This document shows, piece after piece, positions 52,440-63,215 of a stretch of 64,000 nucleotides of DNA. The position numbers were made by a program, and so were the translations under genes. Below the pieces are notes generated by a model, which saw only the letters and a list, made by a program, of their open reading frames with translations, did no database searches and was not told the origin of the DNA. Source of the stretch: Poecilobothrus nobilitatus (lineage: Eukaryota; Arthropoda; Insecta; Diptera; Dolichopodidae); NCBI GenBank assembly GCA_947095535.1, contig OX352774.1, forward strand, positions 264,403,843 to 264,467,842, given 5' to 3'. Numbering within the stretch: the first letter of the stretch is position 1; every line of letters starts with the position of its first letter.

Positions 52440-52648
52440 ATCTACTGTAACACCAGGTAACAGGAAAATTTGTGCAGGTGGCATATCCCTTGGTACATAC
52501 CTATAAAATTCATTACCATCTTTATACCATTTAACTGAATATAATGCTTCATCATCAAGATCATAATGGCATTCAAGTTTTGCTTCAGCACCTTTAACAA
52601 CATGTTTCGGTATTTGAACTTCAATCAAACGTAAACTGTGTGTATAAT
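52440..52648 (-). CDS. beat: beat-family gene, exon A (first Ig domain, N-terminal half)
   Basis: This is the most upstream coding exon visible. It follows an acceptor (ttattccag, with an upstream T tract) and ends at a GAT/GTAAGT donor. It begins in phase with two bases of a split codon, followed by 69 codons. Numbering from the first whole codon (Tyr1), it carries LRLIEVQIPKHVVKG, the first Ig cysteine (C26, in ECHYDL), the core tryptophan (W40, in VKWYKDGNEFYRYVP) and LLPGVTVD at its end. The block SVKWYKDGNEFYRY followed by PGV is characteristic of the beaten path (Beat) family, known in Drosophila as secreted or membrane-anchored Ig proteins that bind Sidestep-family receptors in axon guidance. 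Which beat paralogue (Ia to VII) this is cannot be settled by eye. The exon carrying the signal peptide is not identified. Confidence 0.93.
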
Positions 52649-52969
52649 CTGGAATAAGTAATTATTTACAAAAAAAAAAATTAATAAATAAATAAATAAA
52701 GTAAGAACCTAGGTATATATATAACAATATTATAAAAAAGTGTATTTTTCTTTTACATATTTTTAAAATTATCTATAAGACGGCATGTTAAACATGTCAT
52801 TTAAAAAATAAAATAATATTTTATTCAACAGATCATCTTTATATAAAAAATAATATTTGGAAATATTTTATTTATGGATTTCTCACTCAATTACAGCCGA
52901 TTTCAAAAATAGTAATGAAAGATTTACAAAAAAAATTTTTTGTTGGGAAGAAACTCAAACTAAAACGAA

Positions 52970-53020
52970 AAAGAATACAGTTGCCTTTGTCAACTCTTAG
53001 ATACCCGCACGAACCGTTAG
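52970..53020 (+). mobile_element. family 2 repeat, 5' end fragment
   Basis: The stretch tgtcaactcttagatacccg followed by cacgaacc matches the left end of the copy at 47.6 kb. The interior is not recognisable beyond this. It lies about 330 bp upstream of beat exon A. Confidence 0.5.
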
Positions 53021-53689
53021 TATGTTCATAGCTTGTCACTCTGCTTACAATATTATTTTTTTAATATTTTAGTATTTTAAAATAATTTGGGTGAATTTTT
53101 ATAATTTCTAGAACTATGGGTTGTACATATATTCAAACTATATGTTTAAACATTCTTCAAAAGCAGATTCTAACATTCCACATAATGATAATCAATCAAA
53201 AACTTTTTCAAATATTCTATAGTACCATTTAATACTAAGCGGTAAATGTATATTAAATTACAAAATAGTAAATATAATTTTAAATATTATATTATATTAA
53301 TGCGCACATATTATATTTATATTGTTATAAGTATATCGCCATACATTGCAATATTTCTTTAAAAATATTTCCATTCATAGAATAATTTCTTATAAAATAC
53401 AATAAAATACATAATATGTGTATGTATGTAAATACGGCGCTATATAATATACATCTATACTCTTATCATTCATTCATCAGTGACATGTACGATATGTAAA
53501 TAAACATGATATTATATAAGTATGTATATCAATATCATATAAATAATAATAAAAATTCTTCAAGCAACCGTTATGTTGTTTATTTATTTACATTTTTTTG
53601 TACTACGCATTATATCTTCAACAATTGCAAATTATCGAGTAAAGCAAAATGGAAAAAAATTTGTTAAAGAAATTTGTTAGAAAATTTGA

Positions 53690-54205
53690 AAAAATCAAGT
53701 AACACTTTCGTCAATTATAAAGTAACCCTATATTATTAAAAAAAGTTGTTAACAGAAATGAGAGTATAATGTTAAAGCTTTAATTTTTATATATTACTTC
53801 AAAAAAATTTTAACAGGTGGTCAAGTTACAGGTGTTTAAAAATAGGAAATTTTCGTTTTTGACCCCTTACAGCTCCTAAACGGGGGGTGATACAAAAAAA
53901 AATGAAGTGATTCATACTTGTTTTCAACGATCTAACTTCTTTTCTAATTTCAAGCTTCCAACTTAAGCCGTTTAGAAGATAGAAGGGTTAAAGGATTTTG
54001 CAATAATTCAGTTTCGCATAACGGTAAATTATGATACCGTATAACACAAGTATATATTTATTATTTACATGTTTGTAAAGCTCATAATAGCACCTATCGT
54101 TTGGAATTCAGACTGAAGATATACCTTATAGGACTTGTTATAACAATTTAAATATTTTTCGAAGTTTTGTGGGTCTGTAGCGGTCCTTAACGGGTGGGGG
54201 TACAG
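53690..54205 (+). mobile_element. family 1 repeat, subfamily copy G, 3' truncated
   Basis: It matches copies F and H from aaaaagttgttaacagaaat through gcataacggtaaattatgat to gtctgtagcggtccttaacg and ggtgggggtacaga, then stops abruptly. Family 2 sequence follows without a gap. Confidence 0.72.
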
Positions 54206-54554
54206 ATGTGATATCTATCAGCAGTTAAAATTGCATGGCTCTATTTCAAAAAAATTGTGGTGATCTAAAAGTTAGTTGTTCGGGAACTACCCGAAGTTTT
54301 GGTCGGAACTCAACCAAAAAAATAGAGAACCTACAAATTGCTCCCAGAATATTTTGTGTAAATTTCAAGATTCTAGCTTTTTTAGTTTTTGAGTTAACGT
54401 GCTGACGGACGGACGGACGCACATGGCTTAATTGACTCAGAATTTGATTCTGATCCGATCCATACCTTTGAAGGTATATCTAGCTCGCTTATTTTGAGGT
54501 GTTACAAACGAAGGAGTAATTTTATTATACCCGATACTTATCTTACGGGTATAA
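54206..54554 (+). mobile_element. family 2 repeat, 3' copy fused to family 1 copy G
   Basis: It contains gttcgggaactacccgaagt, then gctgacggacggacggacgc followed by acatggcttaattgactcag, the hairpin pair TCAGAAT-ttg-ATTCTGA and ggtgttacaaacga. It ends ttattatacccgatac-ttatcttACGGGTATAA. Confidence 0.78.
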
Positions 54555-54764
54555 ACTTAACTTTTTAATAATTAAATTCTATAGGAAATTAAGATTTTTG
54601 TAGCATTAGGTATATTAGATTTAGTTATGTTAAATAAAGGAGAGTACCCTGAAGGAATTATATATTATTTACCTGAAGAATAATAATGATATAATATTAA
54701 GATTTTAATACGATTATAGTATAAAAGTAAAATTAAAGTAAATATAAAATATTTCTTTTAATAA

Positions 54765-54922
54765 GGCCTCGGTGTAAACACCGAGGAAGTGTGGGTTTGA
54801 ATCCCATACACGTTGTAAGAGTTATTCCTCCCTTACGACATTTACAGCGACTTCTGAAAAGGAAAGACTGTATTATTTCCTGTTCACATTTATGTGGCAG
54901 AGAAATGCACTAAAAAAAAAAA
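54765..54922 (+). mobile_element. tRNA-derived SINE, copy 5, A box deleted, perfect target duplication
   Basis: It begins ggcctcggtg and jumps straight to taaacaccgaggaagtgtgg, so the A-box half of the tRNA-like head (about 35 nt) is missing. The B box GGTTTGAATCC, the hairpin, the cacatttatgtggcagagaa segment and the A tail are kept. The 11-mer TTCTTTTAATA flanks both sides (54753-54763 and 54923-54933). Confidence 0.9.
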
Positions 54923-56056
54923 TTCTTTTAATATCACAAATTTTAATTTTTAAGTAATTTATTAAAATGTAAACCCCTAAATATACACAATCATTTTAAA
55001 TTCTTTATAATTTAATTTTAAGTAGAAAGGATATGCAAGTTCATAATAAGCATGTGTTTTTTTAATAGCGCTACGAAATAAGTATGAAATCAAAAATTAA
55101 ATAATTTCGAGAGAAAATTTTGGTTTTTTTTGTCGATTTTATTTCATTTTTTATTTTTTAAACTGATTTCGTAACGCCGTTTTTAATTGCAAGAAAAATT
55201 ACTGAAGAAACAAATCCACTTCCACAAATCTCGAAACACGAACTGGATAACTGCAGAAAGTCCGAAATTAAAATTTTCGGTATAAAACTAGGTCATACAT
55301 TAGAAACAAAAAAAATTCTCTTTGCATTGTGACACTTATGAATAATAAAACATATTTGCAAAATTTATAATATATGGGTTGTTACTACCTAGATTTATAA
55401 TATATGGGTTGTATATATGTAGTTGTTACTTCCAAACATATATCAGATCTGGAATGAAAGCCATTTAAAATAGTTCTCATATTTTCGTTCCTAAACGGTT
55501 TGTCCAATCAAGTATTGATTTGGCAGAATTTATATACTCTTTCTTCAGTAAAGAACTGAATTTACATTAACATACTTGAGAAGAAATGTTTTTTTCTTTG
55601 TGATTTGTGTTCTATTTTACAAGTGTATTTTATGGCCTAAAAAAACGACCATGATAAAATTTTATTACGTTCTGTTAACCCATATTACACGCGGGTCTAT
55701 TAAAAGGTTTTTATTTCTCACACCGTCTTTAAAGTTTGATCGAATGTGCGCAAAAGAATTACAAAAATTGCTTGTTTTAACTTGATTAGTATCCATTCAC
55801 ATATTGCGGTAACTCGATGTGTGAAAAAAAAAAAATCTTAAAATCAAAAAAAAATTATCTTTTCTAGGCTCTTTAATGGATTTAAAAAGTACCGGTTTTG
55901 ATTAATTTTTTGCAAATTTTTACAGATCCATTTTGTCATTTCTTTTCGCATTTTCATAATGCTGTTTATATGCGATTAAGATTAAACTTTTTATAAAGCT
56001 TATTCCTTTCCAAAGTTGTTCGCTATCCTGGTCTTTTTAACTTTTAAAGAAAGTTT

Positions 56057-56115
56057 GTCATTATTATATACTATTTTTACTGTGTGAAGTCATTATTATA
56101 TACTATTTTTACTGT
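56057..56115. repeat. 32-bp period tandem duplication
   Basis: A 27-bp block starting GTCATTATTATATACTATTT occurs at 56057 and 56089. Confidence 0.88.
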
Positions 56116-56301
56116 TTGACATATTGAATTCATATTTTTTTAAAAATGTTGTTAATCATTGAAAAAGTTTGTTAGATATTGGATATCAACCCGTCAACAT
56201 TTTTTTTACAAGACGACTCTGCCTTTAATGTCTCTTAAATATTAAAGATGATCTGTGACAACAAGTAAACCTTCAAGTTTTTTATAAAAACGCTTTCTTT
56301 A

Positions 56302-56384
56302 AAGTTACTTTTATTTTGTATAAAAAAAAGGTTAAAAATATCTGTAAATAAAGAAACTGAGAAGAAAATAAATACAATATATAT
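56302..56384. repeat. 83-bp direct repeat, left copy
   Basis: It starts aagttacttttattttgtat and ends caatatatat. It matches 57751-57833 with one difference (gagaag versus gagaat). It abuts the 3' tail of the retrotransposon insertion. Confidence 0.92.
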
Positions 56385-57750
56385 TATTCATTATTTTATT
56401 TCTTGTTCCAAACTTACAAACGTTTTAATTTATAATGACTTAATTATAATATAGTGGTCGGTTTTCACCTTACAGCTAAACTATAAAAATTTTATTGTTT
56501 ATTTGATACATATATTATTTTTAATTCAAATTTATTAATAGGAAAGGAACTGAAAACCTCTTTTGACCTTTGACTTATAACTAAAAATAAAAACTTACAT
56601 ATACTATGACTTAAAAACTAGAGAAGGAATAATTTTGAATATATCAAAATGATTAATTAAACAAATTTTGTATTAAAGGATTTTGAGAATCATTGCTCCT
56701 AATAATAAATGAGCTCTTTCTATTTATAATCATATTTCCAATTGTTTTAACATTTCTAATAGCATGAAGTCTTGTAGTAGAAAAAAAGAATGGTTTGTCT
56801 AACAATAATTTCAAAATTTTATTTTGTTTAATTTGTATTCGGTCTAGGTGTGATTTAGCACATGAACCCCAAATTTCTGAGCCATAAAGCATCAAACTTT
56901 GGAAAACTGATTTGTAAAAGCAATATTTTGTTATCTTTCAACAGAAGTGATTTCCGGTTTATTAATGGATATAAAGTTTTTATGACGATGTTGCATTTTT
57001 TAATTACGAAATCTACGTGTGTTTTAAATAATAATTTTTTTAAACAATTGTAACCCTAAATACTTTAAGGATTCCTCCCAGGTAATTTCAACACTATCAA
57101 GTCTTAAATTTATCGTTGGTAATAAATCAGGGCTGCGTTTTCTACTAAAAAAACAAGCCTGAGTTTTCAATACATTAATTTTTATTTTCCATTTATGAAA
57201 ATAATTCTTAACAACATTATATCCTCTTTCAAGATTGTGAGATATAGTAGTGGGGTCCTTATGTGTACTAAATATTGCTGTATCATCGGCAAATATACCT
57301 AGCTCACAATTAACGGGTTTAGGAATGTCAGAAGTAAAGATATGGAATAAAATTGGACTTATCACTGAGCCCTGAGGGACTCCAGCACTTATTGATCTTA
57401 CAGTAGATTTGAATTCATTTAATTTTACAAAAATTGAGCGTTTGCTAAGAAAGCTTTGAATGATGTTGATAAGGTATGGTGGAAAATTTAGATTTATCAT
57501 TTTGAAAATTAGACCGTCATGCCAGACAGACTCAACAACTTTTTCAATATCTAGGGCTAAAATTCCCGTAGATTGCGAATTTATGAAACCATTCTTAACA
57601 GTTTTTACTATCCGAGCGAGTTGATGGGTGCTAGAGTGATTTTTTCTAAATCCGAATTGTTCGTTTGGTATGATATTATTATTTATGATATAACGAGTTA
57701 GTCTAATTTTTAAAATCTTTTCTAGAACTTTGCTTATGTTGCTCAACATT
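56385..57750 (-). mobile_element. 5'-truncated non-LTR retrotransposon insertion
   Basis: The minus-strand insertion starts inside the reverse transcriptase domain at 57750. It carries the end of the RT, a C-terminal domain and about 260 bp of 3' untranslated DNA, and ends in an A-rich tail (aagaaataaaataatgaataa). Direct repeats of 83 bp (56302-56384 and 57751-57833, one mismatch) flank it exactly. Confidence 0.85.
56653..57749 (-). pseudogene. reverse transcriptase of a Jockey-like non-LTR retrotransposon, truncated and frameshifted
   Basis: The first frame (57749-57024, 241 residues) runs from the LSNISKVLEKILKIRL motif through EQFGFRKNHSSTHQL, the region LALDIEKVVESVWHDGL (the canonical Asp-x-Ala catalytic context is altered), AGVPQGSVISPILF, the FADD catalytic motif and SLKYLGLQL. 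It ends early at a frameshift near 57030. The other frame continues THVDFVIKKCNIVIKTLYPL, then NKILLYKSVFQSLMLYGSEI and WGSCAKSHLDRIQIKQNKIL, down to a stop at 56655-56653. The endonuclease and first RT motifs are absent. In family terms this is a LINE ORF2; this copy cannot make a working enzyme. Confidence 0.88.
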
Positions 57751-57833
57751 AAGTTACTTTTATTTTGTATAAAAAAAAGGTTAAAAATATCTGTAAATAA
57801 AGAAACTGAGAATAAAATAAATACAATATATAT
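57751..57833. repeat. 83-bp direct repeat, right copy
   Basis: This is the partner of 56302-56384 and abuts the truncated 5' end of the insertion. The pair is best read as an unusually long target-site duplication. Confidence 0.92.
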
Positions 57834-60800
57834 AATTTATAAAACTGAAATAACAGTAAAATACGCTAACTGTTTAAATTTAGAAAAAAAAAATTATCTA
57901 GAAACTAGAAATAAATAAATAAACCGCAAAGTCATTACTAATATATCTCAATAACTTGAATGTTACTAGTTTTGCTTTAATCATTTAATACCATTTTTGG
58001 TGTTTTTGAAAAACGGAAGAAAAAGTAATTCCATTTACTTAAGTTATTTAAAATAAATTTTTTTTCACGTTTTTTTTTTTTAATTTCAAAATTTATGTAC
58101 GTAGCGGAACAAAAAGTCTTAAAAATGAAATTTTTTCACTATCAGCCACATGCCAGAATAACAGAATATTCTTAATTTTGTTTAATTTTTTTTTTTTTTT
58201 TGCTGTCCTATTTTTCACACCCTTCTCTTATTTTTCTTTTATTCTATACTTAACTATATTCCTCCTCAATTTAGCTATTGACTGAAAAATAACAATTTAA
58301 TTTTTAAAAAAAAAAAAATATAAAGTAAAAATTGGAACCTATCAAGCGTTTTTTTTTTTTTTTTAAATCCCTTTTGTATTGTATAATAACTCTTATATTA
58401 ATAGCCTGTATATAATGTAATAATATAGTATATATTAAATATTTATGTATATGTATGTAATTGTATCGTATATTACACCAATCAGGATGAAAACAAAAAT
58501 TCCATTCAACAATTTTATTATTTCAATTTAATGCCAAGTATCTTTATATGTATATAAGGGATTCTTGAAAGTTGAAACTATATATTATATATTACTACAT
58601 AAATATATATAAGCTTATAATGTATACATATTGTCTGGGTATTTGTAAAATGTATATAATATTGTATTTATTCTTAAACTGCTATAAAATGTAATACAAT
58701 CATTTAATTGGTTTTTCCCATTGGTCCATTTTTAAGGACTATTATTGATGTGCTCTCATGTGAAAAATAGAATTTTTTTTTTATTTTTTTTTTTTTACAT
58801 TTCGCTTTCATACTTCATAATCTATTCTGAAGTTAATAAGTACATAATATATATCATATATATATATTCAGATATTTATATAATATGATGGTTAATAATA
58901 TGTACAAATTATGTCAGTTAATTCATGACTAAAATGTTATTATAAAGAGCTGAAGAGTTTGTCATTTATGAGTCAGAATTTATCAGTTTTAATCAGTTTT
59001 TGATATGATCTATCACTATTACTATGTAACAGAATTGATCTTAGTTTATAAAAGCTTCAAAAAAGAAAATCTTCAAACAGATGTTTAGGACAGATTATTC
59101 TAATTTTAAAAATATCACATTAATTTCTATTTATATTGTATTGTCTGATATTTTGTATTTGGAAAACACATTTTCACCAATAAATACTACTTACACAAAA
59201 CAATTCGAAATATTTTATAATTAACTTTTATTACCTTATAACAAGGTAAAATAGAATTTGTAACATCAAATTTAGTATGTAAAAGCAACTATATACTAGG
59301 ATATACTATATACTACTAGATCAGATAAAAAATTTAATATCTAAATTCTATATATTGTAACATGGTATGTGAATAGTTAGAAAAAAAATCCTTAAATTGA
59401 AAATCTTGGTATATATTGAACATTTTTTGTACTTTTGTACATCTTTACCCAAATATTATATCATTAGGTTATTTTTAAATGCATAGAAATTACTTATTTG
59501 AACATACATATGAACATTTCTTATATATAAATATGGCAATTCATACAGATTGAGTTATTTAGCGAAAAAATAAATAAAAAATATTAAAAAAATTTTGTAC
59601 CCAGTACCCACCTACCACTTATTAAAAAAATCTATTGAACCTTTTTACTTTATATATGTTTCATGTTTCTTTATATTTTTCTTCTCTTCCTTTGCTATAT
59701 CCTTTTATCTTACATCAATATCTGTTTTATTTCTTTTACTTATTTTTAAATTCTTCATCAATTTATTGAGAACATTGTAAGATCAATTTTTGCTTAATAG
59801 ACATTTCATGACTATCATCAACAGGATATGCAAGATACTTGAAATGAAAAAAAAACATAAAATAAAATAATAAAAAAAAAATTAATTTTTCAATCAAACA
59901 TTGATTGAAAAACCAAAAGAATTTTCCTTAAAAAAAAAAAAAAACACCAAAAACAAATTGTTTTTGTTATTATTTCTGCTATTTTTGGTTCTTTTGTTCC
60001 CAAAACAGTATTGAATAGGTCTGATAATAGCATTTACGAGCCTGGTTGATATAAGGGACCCAAAACAAAAAAAAAAAAAACCAATAATGATAAAAAAAAA
60101 ATGGAGCAACAAAACAAGTACCAAAAGTATGAAATTTTATATATGTATGTGGTAAATTATATAGGAAAAAAGTTTAGGTCAGTTAATAGAATTTTCAAAT
60201 TTGTTAGGATGTTTACAAAATAATATATTATATTATATGTACGTATATGTGAATTGTTTTATATGAATAGATTTAATATTATTATATACAAACAAAATAT
60301 AAAATTGAAAATTCTTTTAATTTTCTTTTTTGCTTTCGTTTGGAAAATTATTTTGCTCTTCAAAATAAAGTTTAAAAATAAAATTTGTTATATTCGTTTT
60401 GTGTTAATTTAATTTTTTTTGATACATACATAATAATACCGACTATATAGAAAATTATTATAAATTTAATTTCAAGTTCATAATACCTATTATTATTTTT
60501 TGGTAATAAGAGATTCATTTATTGCACATTGTGTGCTGGATCATCAGAATAGCGAAATTATTGAAAGAGGTACGGTTCTAACAGTTTCTAAGTCATAAAA
60601 CTTAAAGTTTTCAGCGCATGTTTTCCATAAAATACAATTATTATAAAATAATAAATAAATTTTACCCGTTATAACCTTAATTTTTCCTTTGATCATAATA
60701 AGCTGTGGCTTTAGAAAGAGTTTTCTACTCCATCAGAATACTATGCGTTAAAGTAGGTCTAAATAAATATTCCATTTTTAAAAAGGAGATTTTTATGTTA

Positions 60801-60949
60801 AAAGAAAATATTTTTTATAATTTACAATTTACTATTATGGTATAATCATGAAGATATGGAGTCCTATATTTTGTAAAATTGCTCAAGAGTTCTCCTTTAA
60901 ACTAATATTATTTAAAACTGAAAATGCTTTTTCTAAAACTAAAGAAACG

Positions 60950-61190
60950 AGGAAGGTCGTCGGCCGAACTAGCTGGATTTAAATAGCGAAACTAACAATT
61001 TTATAAAAAGAAGGTAAAAAAAAATTCAGAATCTTAGCTCCTCTATTTTTTGAATTATCGTTTGGGTGGGCAAAAATGGTTTATTTAAGTCAAAATTCGA
61101 TTCTGAGCCAATCCATACACTTGAGTCTTTACCTCGCTCGTTTCATTTAAGGTGTGTCACAAACGTAATGACGTATAATAAACGTATAAA
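60950..61190 (+). mobile_element. family 2 repeat, 3' fragment
   Basis: It matches ggatttaaatagcgaaacta, cttagctcctctattttttg, the hairpin region caaaattcgattctgagcca and ggtgtgtcacaaacgtaatg. The GGAC tract has decayed to gtttgggtgggc. Confidence 0.72.
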
Positions 61191-62649
61191 AATTTAAAGG
61201 CACGTAAATATATTATTCTCCATCCCCACTTAACAATGGCGCAAAATTAATTTTAACTGGAATTTTTCAACTAATATATGACATACAAAGTTAATGATAT
61301 GACTATATACCTATTAATCCTAATACGTATACTTGTATTTCCTGATTGTGCAAAAAAAAAACAATTAAATTATCCTTAAGTTATGACGACCAACTAAAAT
61401 TTTCTATTTTGTTTTTTTTTTGTTTGAAATTAAATCTAAAAATAAAATTTGTTTTTCTGTAGAAAATTCTTTTATAATATAAATAGTAGAAATAAAAAAG
61501 GACGATAGAAAATAGTTTATCAATTTATAACCAGAAAAAAAACGAAACGAGGATAAAAAAATTCTATTATACAATCTTTTGGAAAAAATATTGATGCAAT
61601 AAGTTGTTATAATTTATTGTATAGAAAATCGATGGTGGAAATTATTTTCTTATTTGTTTAATAAAAAAAAAAAAAAAAAAAAACAGGATAATAAAAAAAA
61701 AAAAATTAAGAAATTTAATAATAAATTCTTAATATTAGAATTTTAATAATTCCTAAGATAAATCAATGCATTTTATAGGTTTTAATAATTTATAAAAGTG
61801 TTTTGGTATTGGTCAACTATAAGTGGTAATCTGTGGAATTATTATACGAGTAATTGAATTTAAGAATTTAAAATCAATTATTTAGAAATTTATATTTTTT
61901 TTTTATTTAGAAAGATAATGAAATAAATAGTTCATAAAATAAAATTTAATTCGTATATTATTGTGAAATGTTTTTTATAATCGAATTTTAAACATGTGGC
62001 ATAAAAAATGCATACTTTTTTTATAAAAAGTATAAAATATATCTTCTTGTTATATAAACTGACATGAAGTTTATTTTTTGTCTACCTTGTTCTAAAATTA
62101 GATAGAAATTTAAAAGAGACCGGGAAAGAGTTTTATCCAAAAAATGAGTAAAATAATGAATATAAGATGTTTAGATTAAAGTATGACTAAAAAGAAGCTA
62201 ACAATACTATAATATCAAATCATTTAACGAGATTTATTGGGCCGAACTTTTTATAATATTAATAATCGAAAATGTTTGAAATAAAATTCAAAAGAGGCTA
62301 AGAACAAAAAAAATGAAAGCTAACAAAGGATAAAAATAATTTTTAACAACTAGAATAGAAATGTGTTCATTCATTTCATAATATAGATGAGTTGTCCGCC
62401 GATTGACTAATGTGAAGTACCAAAGTTTTACCTTGGATGGCGAGATTTTTATGCTGCACAAAGCAGCAACTAATAATAAAGTTAAAAATCAAAGAAGGTC
62501 AGAAAATATTCCTGGAACATAATTTCTCCAGAAGTAAAAGTCTTAAACATTTAAAAAAAAAACAAGTAATAAAAAAACCAAGGGTTTCTAAAAAAGTACC
62601 AAAATTAAAAAATATTCCATAATAAGTTTTGAGTAAAGAAATATATACA

Positions 62650-63215
62650 TATAGATATATTGAAATATAAATTTTAAAAAATTGTTAGAAAAACACAAAA
62701 ATATTTTCTAAAATGACTCATACTTATGCTTTCAATTATCTAATTCTCCTCAAAATTTCCAAGTTTTTCACTTAAACCGTTTGGAAATAGAAGGGGTCAA
62801 AAATTTTGGAAAATTAAGTTTCGCATAACGGTAAATTAAAATACCGTAAGCCAAAACTATAAATTTATCTTATTTTAGAAAGCTTACAAAGCAACTAACG
62901 TTTTCCTTTCCTAGAGTGAAGATATACCTTATAGGACTTGTGTTATAGCATTTTAAATTAAGGATTTTTTCGAACTTTGGGGGACTGTCAGTACCTCTGT
63001 AATGGGTGGGACTTCAGAAAAAAAGCTATTCCACAAAATAATTTTTTGCTATGTCTAGTCGTAATTAACATTTCATTACTTTATTTCAAACGGTGTACAA
63101 GTTTTGTAAACAGCCGGACAGATAAACAGACGGCTAAACAGACATACAGACGGACAGAGTGAAACTAATAGCAACATTTTCCCAACATTTTTTTGAAAAT
63201 GTACCAAAAAAATCT
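62650..63215 (+). mobile_element. family 1 repeat, subfamily copy H
   Basis: It contains ttcgcataacggtaaattaa, tttgggggactgtcagtacc, aacggtgtacaagttttgta and a run of cagacgg/cagacatacagacgg units. These are followed by gagtgaaactaatagcaac and the terminal hairpin ending gaaaatgtaccaaaaaaa. No coding capacity was seen. Confidence 0.75.

Noticed and set aside
59894..60124. Minus-strand frame starting MVLVLLLHFFFIIIGFFF, a possible signal-peptide exon for beat
   Set aside because: The hydrophobic run is translated poly-T sequence; no donor in the right phase for exon A was found, and the composition matches chance frames nearby.
62437..62622. 61-residue plus-strand frame rich in Lys
   Set aside because: Lys-rich composition is expected from A-rich DNA; no recognisable motif and no context.
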